From the NCBI GenBank assembly GCA_934661375.1, contig CAKUJH010000035.1, forward strand, positions 1 through 34,448: a DNA stretch of 34,448 bases, in the 5' to 3' direction. Numbering within the stretch: the stretch's first letter is position 1; every line of letters starts with the position of its first letter. This DNA is from an uncultured Victivallales bacterium (GTDB lineage Bacteria; Verrucomicrobiota; Lentisphaeria; Victivallales; UBA1829). This document shows, one piece after another, positions 6,513-15,536 of the stretch. The notes beneath the pieces are model-generated. The model was not told the origin of the DNA. It searched no databases and saw only the letters and a program-made list of their open reading frames with translations. Both the position numbers and the translations under genes were made by a program.

Positions 6513-7997
6513 TCAATAAGCCTTTCTCAGCTGGGAAGACGGGATGGAAAGTTCCTCCCGGTATTTGGCAACCGTACGGCGGGCGACATCCAAACCGTGT
6601 TCCCGGAGCATATCGGCGAGTTTGCTGTCCGACAAGGGTTTGGCGGAATCTTCGGAGGCAACGAAATCCCGGATCATGTTCCGGATGGCGTGGGCGGAAA
6701 CCTCCTCCCCTTCGCCGGACTGGAATCCGCCGGAGAAGAAAAAGCGGAATTCAAAAAGCCCGACCGGAGTCATCATATACTTCCCGGAAACCGCCCTGCT
6801 GACCGTCGTTTCATGAAGTCCGAGTTTATCGGCAACCTGCCGCATGGTCATGGGTTTGAGGGCCTTGGGACCGTATTTCATGAAGTCATACTGATTGCTG
6901 ACAATCATTTCGGCGATGCGGTGGATCGTGGTTTTCCGCAGTTCCAGACTATGAATCAGCGCCTTGCCGGAATCAATTTTGGCACGCAGATAGGCTTTGT
7001 CCTCGGCGGCAAGAGCCGGATTTTCCAGCATTTTCTGATAACTGCGGGAAATGGTGAGCCGTCCGTAAGGCGGATCAATATCGACCACGGCATAGGAATC
7101 GCCTTCGGGAACGACTGTAACTTCCGGCAGAATGTACGGTTCGTTGTGATGTTCCAGCGAAGATGCGGGATGCGGATTCAGCAGCCGCAGTTCCGCAATC
7201 AGAGCATTGAGCTGTTCCATGTCCAGCTTCATGGCTTTGGCGATTTGCGGCAGCTTGTTGTGCGCCAGTTCATCAAAATGTTCGCAGATCAGCGTCCGGA
7301 GTGCGCTGTCCGTTTTGCCGGAACGGTCCAGCTGCAGAAGCAGACACTCTTTCAGATCCCGTGCGGCAATGCCCGGCGGGTCAAAAGACTGCACCAGAGC
7401 CAATGCTTTTTCCGCCGTTTCCAGCGAGGTTCCGACAGACTGGGCAGCGTCCGGCAGCGAGCCTTTGAAATATCCTTCCTCATCCAGACTGCCAATCACG
7501 TATTCCGCGCATTCCCGCACATCCGGCGGAATTTCCGCAAACCGGAGCTGTTCCAGCAGGGATTCCTGCAGGGAAGTTTCCGCCACAATGGAGTCAAACA
7601 TATACTGCCGCCGGCTCTCAAGATCATCGGAATTGTCCTGTTTTTCCGGTTCCGGCGATTCCAGCACCCGGTCAAGATGCTCTTCGTAATCTTCCCGGTT
7701 GGGGTCCATCATGTTCTCTTCCGGAGACGGCGAATCATAAGGGGTGTCTTCGGGCGGCAGAGTGTCTCCGGTCTCCATATCATCTGCATTGAAATCATCC
7801 GGGGCATCGTAAGTTTCGTCCACCGCGGCATATTCGTTCAGTTCAAGCACCGGGTTGCGCGCCATTTCCTCTTCAATCTTGTTTTCAAGATCCACCGCCG
7901 GCTGGGTAAGCAGATTCAAGGACGCCAGCTGCTGAGGCGCCAGCGTCATGTTCTGTTTCTGTTCCTGCTGCTGCGATAAACTGTTCGATATATCCAT
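6513..7997 (-). CDS. rpoN: RNA polymerase sigma-54 factor RpoN
   Basis: 494 residues from the ATG at 7997. A TTG two codons upstream is also open, but the AGG at 8 bases fits the ATG better. Region I is the Gln/Leu-rich N-terminus (TLAPQQLASLNLL), which contacts enhancer-binding proteins. An acidic linker (Asp/Glu/Pro-rich, about 55-110) follows. The core-binding domain spans the middle. The helix-turn-helix RQVADKLGLHETTVSRAVSG is at about 386-405, followed by the typical TPVGLFEFRFFFS. The RpoN box ARRTVAKYRE (about 472-481) reads the -24 element. Function: directs polymerase to GG/GC (-24/-12) promoters that need an AAA+ activator. The usual lptB and hpf neighbours are absent. A candidate sigma-54 promoter lies in this window at 18251-18268. 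Confidence 0.98.
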   Translation of the reverse strand: MDISNSLSQQQEQKQNMTLAPQQLASLNLLTQPAVDLENKIEEEMARNPVLELNEYAAVDETYDAPDDFNADDMETGDTLPPEDTPYDSPSPEENMMDPNREDYEEHLDRVLESPEPEKQDNSDDLESRRQYMFDSIVAETSLQESLLEQLRFAEIPPDVRECAEYVIGSLDEEGYFKGSLPDAAQSVGTSLETAEKALALVQSFDPPGIAARDLKECLLLQLDRSGKTDSALRTLICEHFDELAHNKLPQIAKAMKLDMEQLNALIAELRLLNPHPASSLEHHNEPYILPEVTVVPEGDSYAVVDIDPPYGRLTISRSYQKMLENPALAAEDKAYLRAKIDSGKALIHSLELRKTTIHRIAEMIVSNQYDFMKYGPKALKPMTMRQVADKLGLHETTVSRAVSGKYMMTPVGLFEFRFFFSGGFQSGEGEEVSAHAIRNMIRDFVASEDSAKPLSDSKLADMLREHGLDVARRTVAKYREELSIPSSQLRKAY

Positions 7998-8003
7998 GGT
8001 CAA

Positions 8004-8139
8004 AACCTAAAAAAAACGCAAAAATTTTCCATCCCGATTTTCTTTTTTTCCGGAATGAGTTATAATAATGCATAAATGCGAAAAAACAAATCAGATTTTG
8101 CATTCGATGCATCAAAATTTCAGGATAAGGAGAAAATTT
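8004..8139. promoter_or_regulatory. Divergent promoter region, rpoN / MBL hydrolase
   Basis: TATAAT at 8061-8066 fits a plus-strand -10 box for the hydrolase gene, but the matching -35 region is weak. On the minus strand, TTATAA-like boxes overlap the same bases and could serve rpoN. Two ATGCAT palindromes flank an AT-rich stretch between 8068 and 8112. Only the -10 is clear. Confidence 0.4.
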
Positions 8140-8931
8140 ATGTCTGGAAAATTCGGGATCACTGTTCTCGGCAGCGGAAGCCGGGGAAATTCCACGGTGA
8201 TCCACGGTCCGGAAGGATGTCTGCTGCTGGATGCCGGATTCAGCTCAAAGGAACTGGAAAAACGGCTGGAGGAAACCGGTATTTCGCCGTCGGATATCCG
8301 CGGCGTACTGATTACGCACGGGCATTCCGATCACACCAAGGGGTGCCGGCTTTTTGCCACACGTCATCATATCTGCGCCTACATGACCGCACCGACTCTG
8401 CATGAAGGCGGACGGCTGCATTTCCTGCCGGAACAGCAGGCGGTCATCACCCCCGGCACCGCGTTTGAACTGTGCGGAATCCGGGTGGAACCGTTCACCC
8501 TGCCGCACGATGCCGTCGATACGGTCGGCTACACTTTTCACGCCTGCGGACAGAAAATCGGAGTTGCCACTGACCTGGGTCATCTCAATCTGCTGGCACG
8601 GCAGAAACTGCGCGCCTGTTCCCTGCTGATGCTCGAATCCAATCATGAACCCGCCATGCTCCAGGCGTCCGCACGTCCGATTCAGCTGAAACGCCGCATT
8701 CTGGGACGGCATGGACACCTCAGCAACGAAGATGCCGCTTCCGCCATTTCCGAACTGCTGGCCGCCGAATCCCGTTCTCTCGTGCTGGCTCATCTGAGTT
8801 CCGAATGCAATAACCGCGAACTGGTCGCCGATATCTTCCGGAAAACACTGGCAAATCTCGGAAGAACGGATATATTGTTCCGTATAGCCGAACAGGACAG
8901 ACCGCTGGAAACATTCTGGCTGGCGGATTAA
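8140..8931 (+). CDS. Metallo-beta-lactamase-fold hydrolase (YycJ/WalJ-like)
   Basis: 263 residues from the ATG at 8140. An earlier in-frame ATG at 8068 is rejected because AAGGAG lies 7 bases before 8140 and the fold starts at once with FGITVLGSGSRGNST. The metal-binding motif THGHSDH is at 59-65. Further conserved metal ligands are the PHDAVDTVGY segment and DLGH near 147-150, with a downstream SNHE and HLSSECN pattern as in YycJ/WalJ proteins, which are proposed nucleases or phosphodiesterases. Cytoplasmic: no signal peptide. It overlaps nothing and ends 11 bases before a Ser/Thr kinase, so the two are probably co-transcribed. Known: in Firmicutes the family sits beside the walRK cell-wall two-component genes. 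Here the partner is an eukaryotic-like kinase instead. Exact substrate unknown. Confidence 0.9.
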   Translation: MSGKFGITVLGSGSRGNSTVIHGPEGCLLLDAGFSSKELEKRLEETGISPSDIRGVLITHGHSDHTKGCRLFATRHHICAYMTAPTLHEGGRLHFLPEQQAVITPGTAFELCGIRVEPFTLPHDAVDTVGYTFHACGQKIGVATDLGHLNLLARQKLRACSLLMLESNHEPAMLQASARPIQLKRRILGRHGHLSNEDAASAISELLAAESRSLVLAHLSSECNNRELVADIFRKTLANLGRTDILFRIAEQDRPLETFWLAD

Positions 8932-8942
8932 GGAAGGGGATT

Positions 8943-10298
8943 ATGACAGAAGAACAGACCAACGAAAACGGAGAAGCGATCTCCGCTGCAGCGGAACAAT
9001 CTGCGGCGGAAGAAGTTGCAGTCAATGTTCCGCCTGCCGGACCGGACGCGCGCCCGGTCAAGATTTTCTGTCATCAGTGTCAGCAGAAACTGGATGTAAC
9101 CGGACTGCAGCCGTTCGCGCGCATGATTTGTCCCGTCTGCGGCACAGAACTCATTATTCCGAAATGGTTTGACAGTTATCTGCTGGAAGAGCCCTGCGGC
9201 ATCGGCGGCATGGCAACGGTCTACCGGGCTCTGGATGTCGCACTGGACCGGGAAATTGCAGTCAAAATCCTGAACCCGGAAGCGGATGATCCCGGCATTC
9301 AGATGGATGCTTTTCTGAATGAAGCCCGCACCGCCGCCACCATCAACCATTCCGCGGTGATTCCAATTTACACTTGCGGCATCTATGAGAAGCAGGCATA
9401 CATTGTCATGCAGTTCATGGCGGGCGGCTCCCTTGAAGCAAAACTGCAGCTCGCCGGCGGACCGCTCCCCGTGGAAGAGGTTCTGCAATGGCTGCGCGAT
9501 ACTGCCGAAGGGCTGGAATATGCCGCCCGTCACGGAATTATTCATCATGACGTCAAACCCGGCAATATCATGCTGGATGCCGACGGCAACGCCAAGGTCG
9601 GCGATTTCGGTATCGCCGGAAATCTTCACGCCGCTGCCGGACGAAAGGAATTATGGGGCAGTCCCCTGTATATCAGCCCGGAAAAAATCTCCACCGGAAC
9701 AGAAGAAAGCACCGGCGATATTTACAGTCTGGGCGCATCGTTCTACCATCTGCTGACCGGGGTTCCGCCGTTTCAAAGTGAAAATCAGGAAGAACTGCTC
9801 TGGGATCGCGTCCGGCGTGATCCGGTTCCCCCCATTCAGCTGCGGTCCGATCTTTCTCCGACTGTTTCCTCCCTGCTCATGCACATGATGCACCAGCAGC
9901 CGGAAATGCGTCCGACTTACGCCGAAATCATCCGCATTCTGGACTCCGTCATGAACTGCACGGAAACAACGCCGCTGGCTCTGCTGCGGGATTATCCTCT
10001 GCCGAAAACGCCGGCAGGTACAGCCGGTCCCGGTTCCGCTGTATTCCGGGTCAAATCCCCTTCGGCGGTGTTGAAACGGCGGCACTCCCGCATTATGCCG
10101 CCGCAGCCGGCTCGTCCCGCCGCCATGCGAAGCAGCAGACCCGTTCCCCAAAAAGCAGAAGAGAAAAAAAGCAGAACCGCAGGACTGAACCGGAAAACCC
10201 GCAGTCTGCTGGTTCTGATGCTGATTCTTTCGGTCGTTATCCTGGGATTTCTGGCTTATGCTGTATCGGAACTGCTGACGGCTTACGGATTTTTCTGA
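8943..10298 (+). CDS. Zinc-ribbon Ser/Thr protein kinase with C-terminal membrane anchor
   Basis: 451 residues. After a 40-residue acidic tail there is a zinc ribbon (CHQC at 43-46, CPVC at 63-66). The kinase domain follows: glycine loop GIGGMATVY (86-94), Lys108 in IAVKIL, Glu127 in the C-helix, catalytic loop HHDVKPGN (201-208, Asp203), DFG (221-223) and ISPE (244-247). All key residues are present, so it should be active. A Pro/Arg/Lys-rich linker leads to one membrane helix at about 425-445 with almost nothing beyond it, so the kinase and ribbon face the cytoplasm and there is no outside sensor domain. GGAAGGGGA lies just before the ATG. Such Hanks-type kinases are common in PVC bacteria. 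Targets unknown. The ribbon may bind nucleic acid or a partner protein. Confidence 0.93.
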   Translation: MTEEQTNENGEAISAAAEQSAAEEVAVNVPPAGPDARPVKIFCHQCQQKLDVTGLQPFARMICPVCGTELIIPKWFDSYLLEEPCGIGGMATVYRALDVALDREIAVKILNPEADDPGIQMDAFLNEARTAATINHSAVIPIYTCGIYEKQAYIVMQFMAGGSLEAKLQLAGGPLPVEEVLQWLRDTAEGLEYAARHGIIHHDVKPGNIMLDADGNAKVGDFGIAGNLHAAAGRKELWGSPLYISPEKISTGTEESTGDIYSLGASFYHLLTGVPPFQSENQEELLWDRVRRDPVPPIQLRSDLSPTVSSLLMHMMHQQPEMRPTYAEIIRILDSVMNCTETTPLALLRDYPLPKTPAGTAGPGSAVFRVKSPSAVLKRRHSRIMPPQPARPAAMRSSRPVPQKAEEKKSRTAGLNRKTRSLLVLMLILSVVILGFLAYAVSELLTAYGFF

Positions 10299-10322
10299 CA
10301 ATCTCCGGAAAGCCGCCTTTTT

Positions 10323-11747
10323 TCAGCGCAAAGTCCGCAGATAATCTTCGTATCCGGCGGCGCGCAGACATTCACTCCGGCGTTTGTAATCAGACCATTC
10401 CTTGTTTTCCGGTCTGCTCCAGGCAACTTCCGCAAACGCCCCCATACGCGGCAGCAGTTTCTGGAACACCCGCCATTCCGGCACATATTCCGTCCACAGA
10501 CAGGTTTCCGGTCCCAGTATTTTATCGTTCCATTCCTTTTCCCAGATCACGTACGGATCGGCAAGGTACACGCCCTCTTCGGGCAGGGCGAACATCCAGG
10601 TTTCCGCTGGTTCGCTGGCATTTGCCGGATAATCCAGATAATAGGAACTGTGAATGGACATGATGACTTTGTTGCCGTTGGCGATATGCCGGAACGGTTC
10701 CCGGATGTCCAGCCAGTTCTGAACGATCGTATCCGACGGGTGCAGAACTCCCGCGCCCCAGACAATCGGGGTGCGCCCTTTTTCCAGCGCAAAACGGGTC
10801 AGCTGTGTCAGAAAATGATTTTCCAGTTCCCGCAGATTCCTGAAATTGCCGTTTTTCATGGCGGCCTGACAGCGCGGACATTTTTCCCAATGGGTCAGCT
10901 CTGCTTCGTCGCCGCCGAAATGAATGAACTTGCTGTCCGGGAATATCTCAAACAGTTCCGCAAAAAGTTTCTTGAGGAATTCCACCGCGTCCGAATTGCC
11001 GATGCAGAACTCATTCCCCGGATGTTCGCTGTCGCACGCAAACTGCGGAAAGGCATTCAAAATACTGCGCGAATGACCGGGAATATCTATTTCCGGAACA
11101 ATCTGAACAAAATTCTTCTTCGCATACGCGGCGATTTCCTGCAAATCCGCTTTGGTGAAAAAGCCGGGCGTATAGGAATCCTGCGATGCGGAACGGGGTA
11201 CGGAACCCGTATGAATACGCCAGCCCTGGTTGTCCGTAAGATGCCAATGAAATACGTTCAGACGGTACGCCGCCGCCATGCGGATCACCGCCTTGACTGT
11301 TTCCTTGCTCTGACAATGGCGCGCACTGTCAAGCATACAGCCGCGCCAGCCGAAACGGGGCGCATCTTCAACATGTCCGCATTCAATCTCGGCACAGTGA
11401 ACGCCGCGGATCGCCGCCGCCGCAAAAATCTGAGTCAATGCCTGCAAACCGTAGAAAACTCCGGCGTCATCGCCGCCCGCCAGAGTCACGGCATCCGGCG
11501 TGACATCCAATGTCCAGCTTTCCTTGCCGGGTTCCGCACTCCGCCGGATCACCAGATCGGCATCCGGATCAGTACCGGTAACCGCAGGTATGCCAAATGC
11601 CGCACAGAGTTCCGCCGCCTCCGCGGCAAAACGTTCCAGTCCGTTTTCGGCGAAAATACTCCGCAGATTCTTCAAGGCAAAATGCCCGTCTCTGAAAGAG
11701 ACAGACACCGGAGCGGGAACAATGCAGTTCAAGACATGATTTTTCAT
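10323..11747 (-). CDS. Glycoside hydrolase family 20 beta-N-acetylhexosaminidase
   Basis: 474 residues. An N-terminal alpha/beta domain (about 1-125) precedes the TIM barrel. Barrel landmarks: RGCMLDSARH (135-144), FHWHLTDNQGWRI (166-178), PEIDIPGHS (218-226) and FGGDEAELTHW (277-287). Asp280-Glu281 is the GH20 catalytic pair, Glu being the acid in substrate-assisted cleavage of terminal GlcNAc/GalNAc. There is no signal peptide, so it acts in the cytoplasm, perhaps on imported chitobiose- or mucin-type fragments or recycled peptidoglycan sugars. It is the last gene of the grpE-dnaJ-smpB-MATE run, 21 bases after the exporter. Its 3' end faces the kinase gene with only 24 bases between, and I see no clear terminator there. 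Confidence 0.95.
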   Translation of the reverse strand: MKNHVLNCIVPAPVSVSFRDGHFALKNLRSIFAENGLERFAAEAAELCAAFGIPAVTGTDPDADLVIRRSAEPGKESWTLDVTPDAVTLAGGDDAGVFYGLQALTQIFAAAAIRGVHCAEIECGHVEDAPRFGWRGCMLDSARHCQSKETVKAVIRMAAAYRLNVFHWHLTDNQGWRIHTGSVPRSASQDSYTPGFFTKADLQEIAAYAKKNFVQIVPEIDIPGHSRSILNAFPQFACDSEHPGNEFCIGNSDAVEFLKKLFAELFEIFPDSKFIHFGGDEAELTHWEKCPRCQAAMKNGNFRNLRELENHFLTQLTRFALEKGRTPIVWGAGVLHPSDTIVQNWLDIREPFRHIANGNKVIMSIHSSYYLDYPANASEPAETWMFALPEEGVYLADPYVIWEKEWNDKILGPETCLWTEYVPEWRVFQKLLPRMGAFAEVAWSRPENKEWSDYKRRSECLRAAGYEDYLRTLR

Positions 11748-11768
11748 ATAATCTTCTGTTGTAAAAAG

Positions 11769-13151
11769 TTAAGCATTCTGTGCCGCGACATCTTCAATGA
11801 CCTTCATCCGGGTCCATTTGTCACTGCGGTAACGCAGATAGAACACCGATCCGGCGATCACCACGTAAATCACCTGACAAATCCAGAGCAGACGGTAGTC
11901 CATCTTCAAATATCCCAGCACCAGTGCCGGCAGCGCCTGCATCAGCAATGCCATGGCAGTGCCGACAATCATGGCGAACAGAGTGTCGCCCGCCGCCTTG
12001 ATGGCGTTGCAGTACACAATGAACAGTCCGTCGAACAGCATGAAGCCCGCAATGAATTTCATCATTAGCTTGGTCGTCTGCACCACCTCCGGGTTTTTAT
12101 TGGAGAACATCCACAGCACCGCGTCCGGATAAATCACAAACAGCAGAGCCATGAAACCCATGTAAAGCAGCACCACATTACGCGCACTCCCGACCGACCG
12201 TTTGGCGTGCGGAATGTTTTGCGCGCCAATGCTCTGCCCGACCAGAATACTGACCGTCTGACCGATTCCGATCATCGGCGTAAACGCCAGTGAATTCAGC
12301 CCGAACGCAATGCTCGCCGCCGCCTGCACCACCACGCCGTAACGTCCCAGCATGATAATGAAAATATTGAACGACGCCAGATCCAGGGCGAACTGCACCC
12401 CGTTCGGCAGCCCGAAACGGATCAGACGCTTGAACATTTCCCAGTCGAGAATTTTAGTGAGGATCCCGAAATGACGCCGGTTGCCGGACGGCGCAAAAAA
12501 GAAAAACAGCAGAATCAGAGTTCCGCACAGAGCCGACAGGTTGGTTCCCCAGGCCGCCCCGGCTATCCCCATTTCCGGGAATCCCCATTTGCCGTAAATC
12601 AGCGCATAATTGAACGGCACGTTCAGCGCCGTCACAATCAGATTCACGATCATGATCAGACCCGTTTTCCCGCGTCCGCCCCAGAACGAGAACAGGGCGG
12701 AGTTCAACAGCAGCAGAACAGCACCCAAAGACAGCAGTTTGAAATAAGCCGTTTCCTGACCGACGACTTTCGGGTCATGCCCGAACAGGGAAAACAGCCA
12801 GCCGCCCCAGAACCATCCGGTCGCCAGGATCACACCGCCGATCAGAGACAGGAAAATTCCCTGCCAGACCGCCGTGCCGACCCGGTCTGTCGCACCGGCT
12901 CCGTAATACTGCGCCACAAAAGTTCCCGTGTAGCCGATGATCCCCAGAAAAAAGCAGGACAGCGTGAAAGACGTCAACCCCGCCGCCATGGAGCCCGCCA
13001 CCGCTTCATCGGAGTAAAAATCCAGCATGATCCGGTCGGAAAGCAAGTTGACCGCATGGGCGGATGCGGCAAGGATCAGCGGGAATGCGATTTTCAGAAC
13101 TTCCCACATCCCGCCGTTGTGTTCGAGAAATTCGTTCTTCTGTTTTTTCAT
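11769..13151 (-). CDS. MATE-family multidrug/metabolite exporter
   Basis: 460 residues with about 12 hydrophobic segments in two halves, the MATE plan. The first half carries LLSDRIMLDFYSDEAVAGS and TFVAQYYGAG, the second SIAFGLNSLAFTPMIGIGQTVSILVGQSIGA, matching NorM/DinF-type motifs at equivalent places. It should be an inner-membrane antiporter exporting drugs or metabolites with Na+ or H+. Only CAC separates the smpB stop codon from its ATG, so it is co-translated in the operon. Substrate cannot be read from sequence. Confidence 0.95.
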   Translation of the reverse strand: MKKQKNEFLEHNGGMWEVLKIAFPLILAASAHAVNLLSDRIMLDFYSDEAVAGSMAAGLTSFTLSCFFLGIIGYTGTFVAQYYGAGATDRVGTAVWQGIFLSLIGGVILATGWFWGGWLFSLFGHDPKVVGQETAYFKLLSLGAVLLLLNSALFSFWGGRGKTGLIMIVNLIVTALNVPFNYALIYGKWGFPEMGIAGAAWGTNLSALCGTLILLFFFFAPSGNRRHFGILTKILDWEMFKRLIRFGLPNGVQFALDLASFNIFIIMLGRYGVVVQAAASIAFGLNSLAFTPMIGIGQTVSILVGQSIGAQNIPHAKRSVGSARNVVLLYMGFMALLFVIYPDAVLWMFSNKNPEVVQTTKLMMKFIAGFMLFDGLFIVYCNAIKAAGDTLFAMIVGTAMALLMQALPALVLGYLKMDYRLLWICQVIYVVIAGSVFYLRYRSDKWTRMKVIEDVAAQNA

Positions 13152-13154
13152 GTG

Positions 13155-13634
13155 CTACCGTACTTTATAATTTCTTCTGATTTCCAGGTCTTCCTGTCGT
13201 TTCCGGAGGGTCTCGCGCTTGTCTTCGTACGCTTTGCCTTTCGCAGTCCCCAGCTCCACTTTGATTTTGCCGTGCGACAGATACATCTTCAGCGGAATCA
13301 GCGCACAGCCTTTTTCCCGGACTTTCTGAGCCAGACGCAGAATTTCCCGTTTATGAAGCAGCAGCACCCGCGGCCGGATCGCCGTGTGGTTGAAAATGTT
13401 GCCGTGAGAATACGGCGACACATTCATATTATACAGGAAAACCTGATTCTTTTCCACACGCGCAAACGCATCCTGCAGGGACACCGAACGCATACGGCAG
13501 CTTTTCACTTCGGTACCCCGCAGGGCTATCCCGGCTTCCATCGTTTCGAGGATCTGATAGTCATGGAACGCCTTCCGGTTCCGGACAATCACACCATCAG
13601 CTCCTGCCTCTTTCTCTTTGTCTTTCTTTGCCAT
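13155..13634 (-). CDS. smpB: SsrA-binding protein SmpB
   Basis: 159 residues, the usual length. Characteristic blocks are present: IVRNRKAFHDYQILETMEAG, LRGTEVKSCRMRSVSLQDAF, the loop NMNVSPYSHGN, and RPRVLLLHKREI. The basic C-terminal tail (KRETLRKRQEDLEIRRNYK) inserts into the ribosome mRNA channel. It binds tmRNA to rescue stalled ribosomes. It lies 13 bases after dnaJ and 3 before the MATE gene; the start has only a weak ribosome site, consistent with coupling. The ssrA gene itself is not in the window. Confidence 0.98.
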   Translation of the reverse strand: MAKKDKEKEAGADGVIVRNRKAFHDYQILETMEAGIALRGTEVKSCRMRSVSLQDAFARVEKNQVFLYNMNVSPYSHGNIFNHTAIRPRVLLLHKREILRLAQKVREKGCALIPLKMYLSHGKIKVELGTAKGKAYEDKRETLRKRQEDLEIRRNYKVR

Positions 13635-13647
13635 GTCTCATTCCAAT

Positions 13648-14841
13648 TCAGTTGGGGAACCGCCGGGCAAGCTGTTCCCTGTACGCTGTTTTCCGCGGCT
13701 GGTTGGCATCCGTCAGCGAATTCTGGAACGCCGTCAGCTGTTCTTTTTGCGAAGCGGACAGCCCCACCGGGGTTTCCACTTCGATTTTCACCAGCTGGTC
13801 GCCGCGCACTCCGCCTTTCAAAGCGGGAACTCCTTTTCCCTTCAGCCGCAGGGTAACACCGCTCTGCGATTTTTCCGGAACTTTCAGCCGGATTCTGCCC
13901 GCCAGGGTCGGCACTTCCACAACTCCGCCCAGCGCCGCGGTAACAAAATCCACCGGAACAACACAGGTGATGTCGCTGCCGTTCCGGCTGAACACCGGAT
14001 CCGGAAGAACGTTGATGATCACATACAGATTGCCGGGTTCGCCGCCGTTCGTTCCGGCTTCCCCTTCCCGTGCCACTTTCAGTTTGGAACCGGTATTCAC
14101 TCCCGCCGGAATGTTCACCTGGATTTCCTTGTGGACACTGACCCGTCCCGTTCCCGAACACTGTGCGCACGGATTCGTGTTGGTGAATCCTGTGCCGCCG
14201 CAAGCGGGACAGGGCTGCGCCTGGCTGAACAATCCGTTCCCTGTGACAATCTGTCCCGATCCGCCGCACGAAGGACAAGCCGAACGGGACGATCCCGCCG
14301 CCGCGCCTGTGCCGGAACACGCCGGGCAAATGTCATGCTTGGACAGTTTAAGCCGCTTTTTCGCGCCGAACACTGCATCGCTGAACGAAATATCCATCTG
14401 AACGGACAGATCCGAGCCGCGCTGTCCGCCCGTGCTGCGCGCACTTCTCCTGCCGGCACGGCGTCCGCCGCCACCGAACATCTGGCTGAACGCATCCGCT
14501 CCGCCGCCACCGAACATCTGGCTGAAAATATCGTAAGGATCCCGGAACGGACCGCCCTGCGAGTATGCGCCTCCAGCTCCGCCGCCGAATCCGCCCTGCC
14601 CGCCGGCACCGCCTCCGGTGCGGAAATAATCCGAACCGAACTGATCGTACTGCGCACGTTTCTTCGGATCGCTCAGCACATCGTATGCTTCCGACACTTC
14701 CTTGAACTTTTCCTCCGCCGATTTGTCACCCGGATTTTTATCCGGATGATACTTCACCGCCAGTTTGCGGTAAGCCTTTTTCAGTTCGGCGTCGGTTGCG
14801 TTCTTGGCCACGCCCAATATCTGATAATAATCTTTTCCCAT
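13648..14841 (-). CDS. dnaJ: Chaperone protein DnaJ
   Basis: 397 residues from the ATG at 14841; GGAGG lies 7 bases upstream, while a TTG two codons earlier is too close to it. J domain at 1-70 with HPDKNPG, which stimulates DnaK ATPase. A Gly/Phe-rich region follows (about 75-130). The zinc domain has all four CxxCxGxG repeats (CPACSGTG, CPSCGGSG, CPACGGTG, CAQCSGTG). The C-terminal substrate-binding and dimerisation domain completes the full-length type I protein. It follows grpE by 58 bases and precedes smpB. The partner dnaK is not in the window. Confidence 0.98.
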   Translation of the reverse strand: MGKDYYQILGVAKNATDAELKKAYRKLAVKYHPDKNPGDKSAEEKFKEVSEAYDVLSDPKKRAQYDQFGSDYFRTGGGAGGQGGFGGGAGGAYSQGGPFRDPYDIFSQMFGGGGADAFSQMFGGGGRRAGRRSARSTGGQRGSDLSVQMDISFSDAVFGAKKRLKLSKHDICPACSGTGAAAGSSRSACPSCGGSGQIVTGNGLFSQAQPCPACGGTGFTNTNPCAQCSGTGRVSVHKEIQVNIPAGVNTGSKLKVAREGEAGTNGGEPGNLYVIINVLPDPVFSRNGSDITCVVPVDFVTAALGGVVEVPTLAGRIRLKVPEKSQSGVTLRLKGKGVPALKGGVRGDQLVKIEVETPVGLSASQKEQLTAFQNSLTDANQPRKTAYREQLARRFPN

Positions 14842-14899
14842 AAACAAACCTCCATCTTCCCGTCTTCAAAAAAAACTTCGCGGAAAAATACGGGAAGGC

Positions 14900-15496
14900 T
14901 TATTTTTTCTCCGCGGGACCGGAACTCACCACCACGTTGGCGGGTTTGAGCAGATGATCGCCCAGCTTGTAACCGTAGCTCCACTGCCGGATCACTTTGC
15001 CGGCGGGAACGGTATCGGATGCTTCCTGTGACATCGCCTCCTGTGTTTTCGGATCGAAATCCTTGCCGGTCGCGTCAATCCGTTCAATTCCCAGTTCAGA
15101 AAATGCCCGGTCAAATTCCGTCCGGATCATCTTCATTCCTTCCAGCAGTGTCTGCATGTTGGTCGTCGTTTCCGTTGCCGCAACCGCCATGGAAAAATGA
15201 TCGAACACCTGGAAGAACGGATGCAGGGTATCGGTCATCACATTGTAACGGACCGCTTCCGTATCCTTTGCAGCGCGTTTCCGCTGGTTGTCCATTTCCG
15301 CAATCAGACGGATCCGCTTGTCTTCCAGTTCCAGCACGGTTTTTTCCAGTTTTTTGATTTTCTCTTCCGGAGTTTCCGTTTTTTCTTCTTTCTTTTCCGC
15401 TTTCACTTCCGGTCCGGCGTCTTTTTTCATTCCGCCGTCTTTTGCGGCGTTCTCCGGCTTCACTTCCGGTTCCTGCTTTTCATTTCGATTCTTCAT
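14900..15496 (-). CDS. grpE: Nucleotide exchange factor GrpE
   Basis: 198 residues from the ATG at 15496. A TTG three codons earlier is rejected because it abuts the AGAGG ribosome site, which sits 9 bases before the ATG. The N-terminus is a highly charged Lys/Glu tail, then a long coiled coil (EEKIKKLEKTVLELEDKRIRL...) with AEMDNQRKRAAKDTE. The C-terminal beta domain carries EGMKMIRTEFDRAFSELGIERID and a YGYKLGDHLLKPANVVVSSG end. It exchanges ADP for ATP on DnaK. It begins a transcription unit with its own sigma-70 promoter and leads into dnaJ. Confidence 0.97.
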   Translation of the reverse strand: MKNRNEKQEPEVKPENAAKDGGMKKDAGPEVKAEKKEEKTETPEEKIKKLEKTVLELEDKRIRLIAEMDNQRKRAAKDTEAVRYNVMTDTLHPFFQVFDHFSMAVAATETTTNMQTLLEGMKMIRTEFDRAFSELGIERIDATGKDFDPKTQEAMSQEASDTVPAGKVIRQWSYGYKLGDHLLKPANVVVSSGPAEKK

Positions 15497-15536
15497 TATG
15501 ATCAACCTCTCTTTATTATGTATATAATCACATGGT

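Noticed and set aside
6222..7979. A 585-codon open frame on the plus strand
   Set aside because: Antisense to rpoN, whose motifs are unmistakable; the frame has no recognisable domain.
8068..8139. N-terminal extension of the metallo-hydrolase from the ATG at 8068
   Set aside because: The frame is open, but the region is promoter-like and the good ribosome site is at 8140.
10299..10322. Bidirectional terminator between the kinase and GH20 genes
   Set aside because: The gap is too short and no convincing stem is present.
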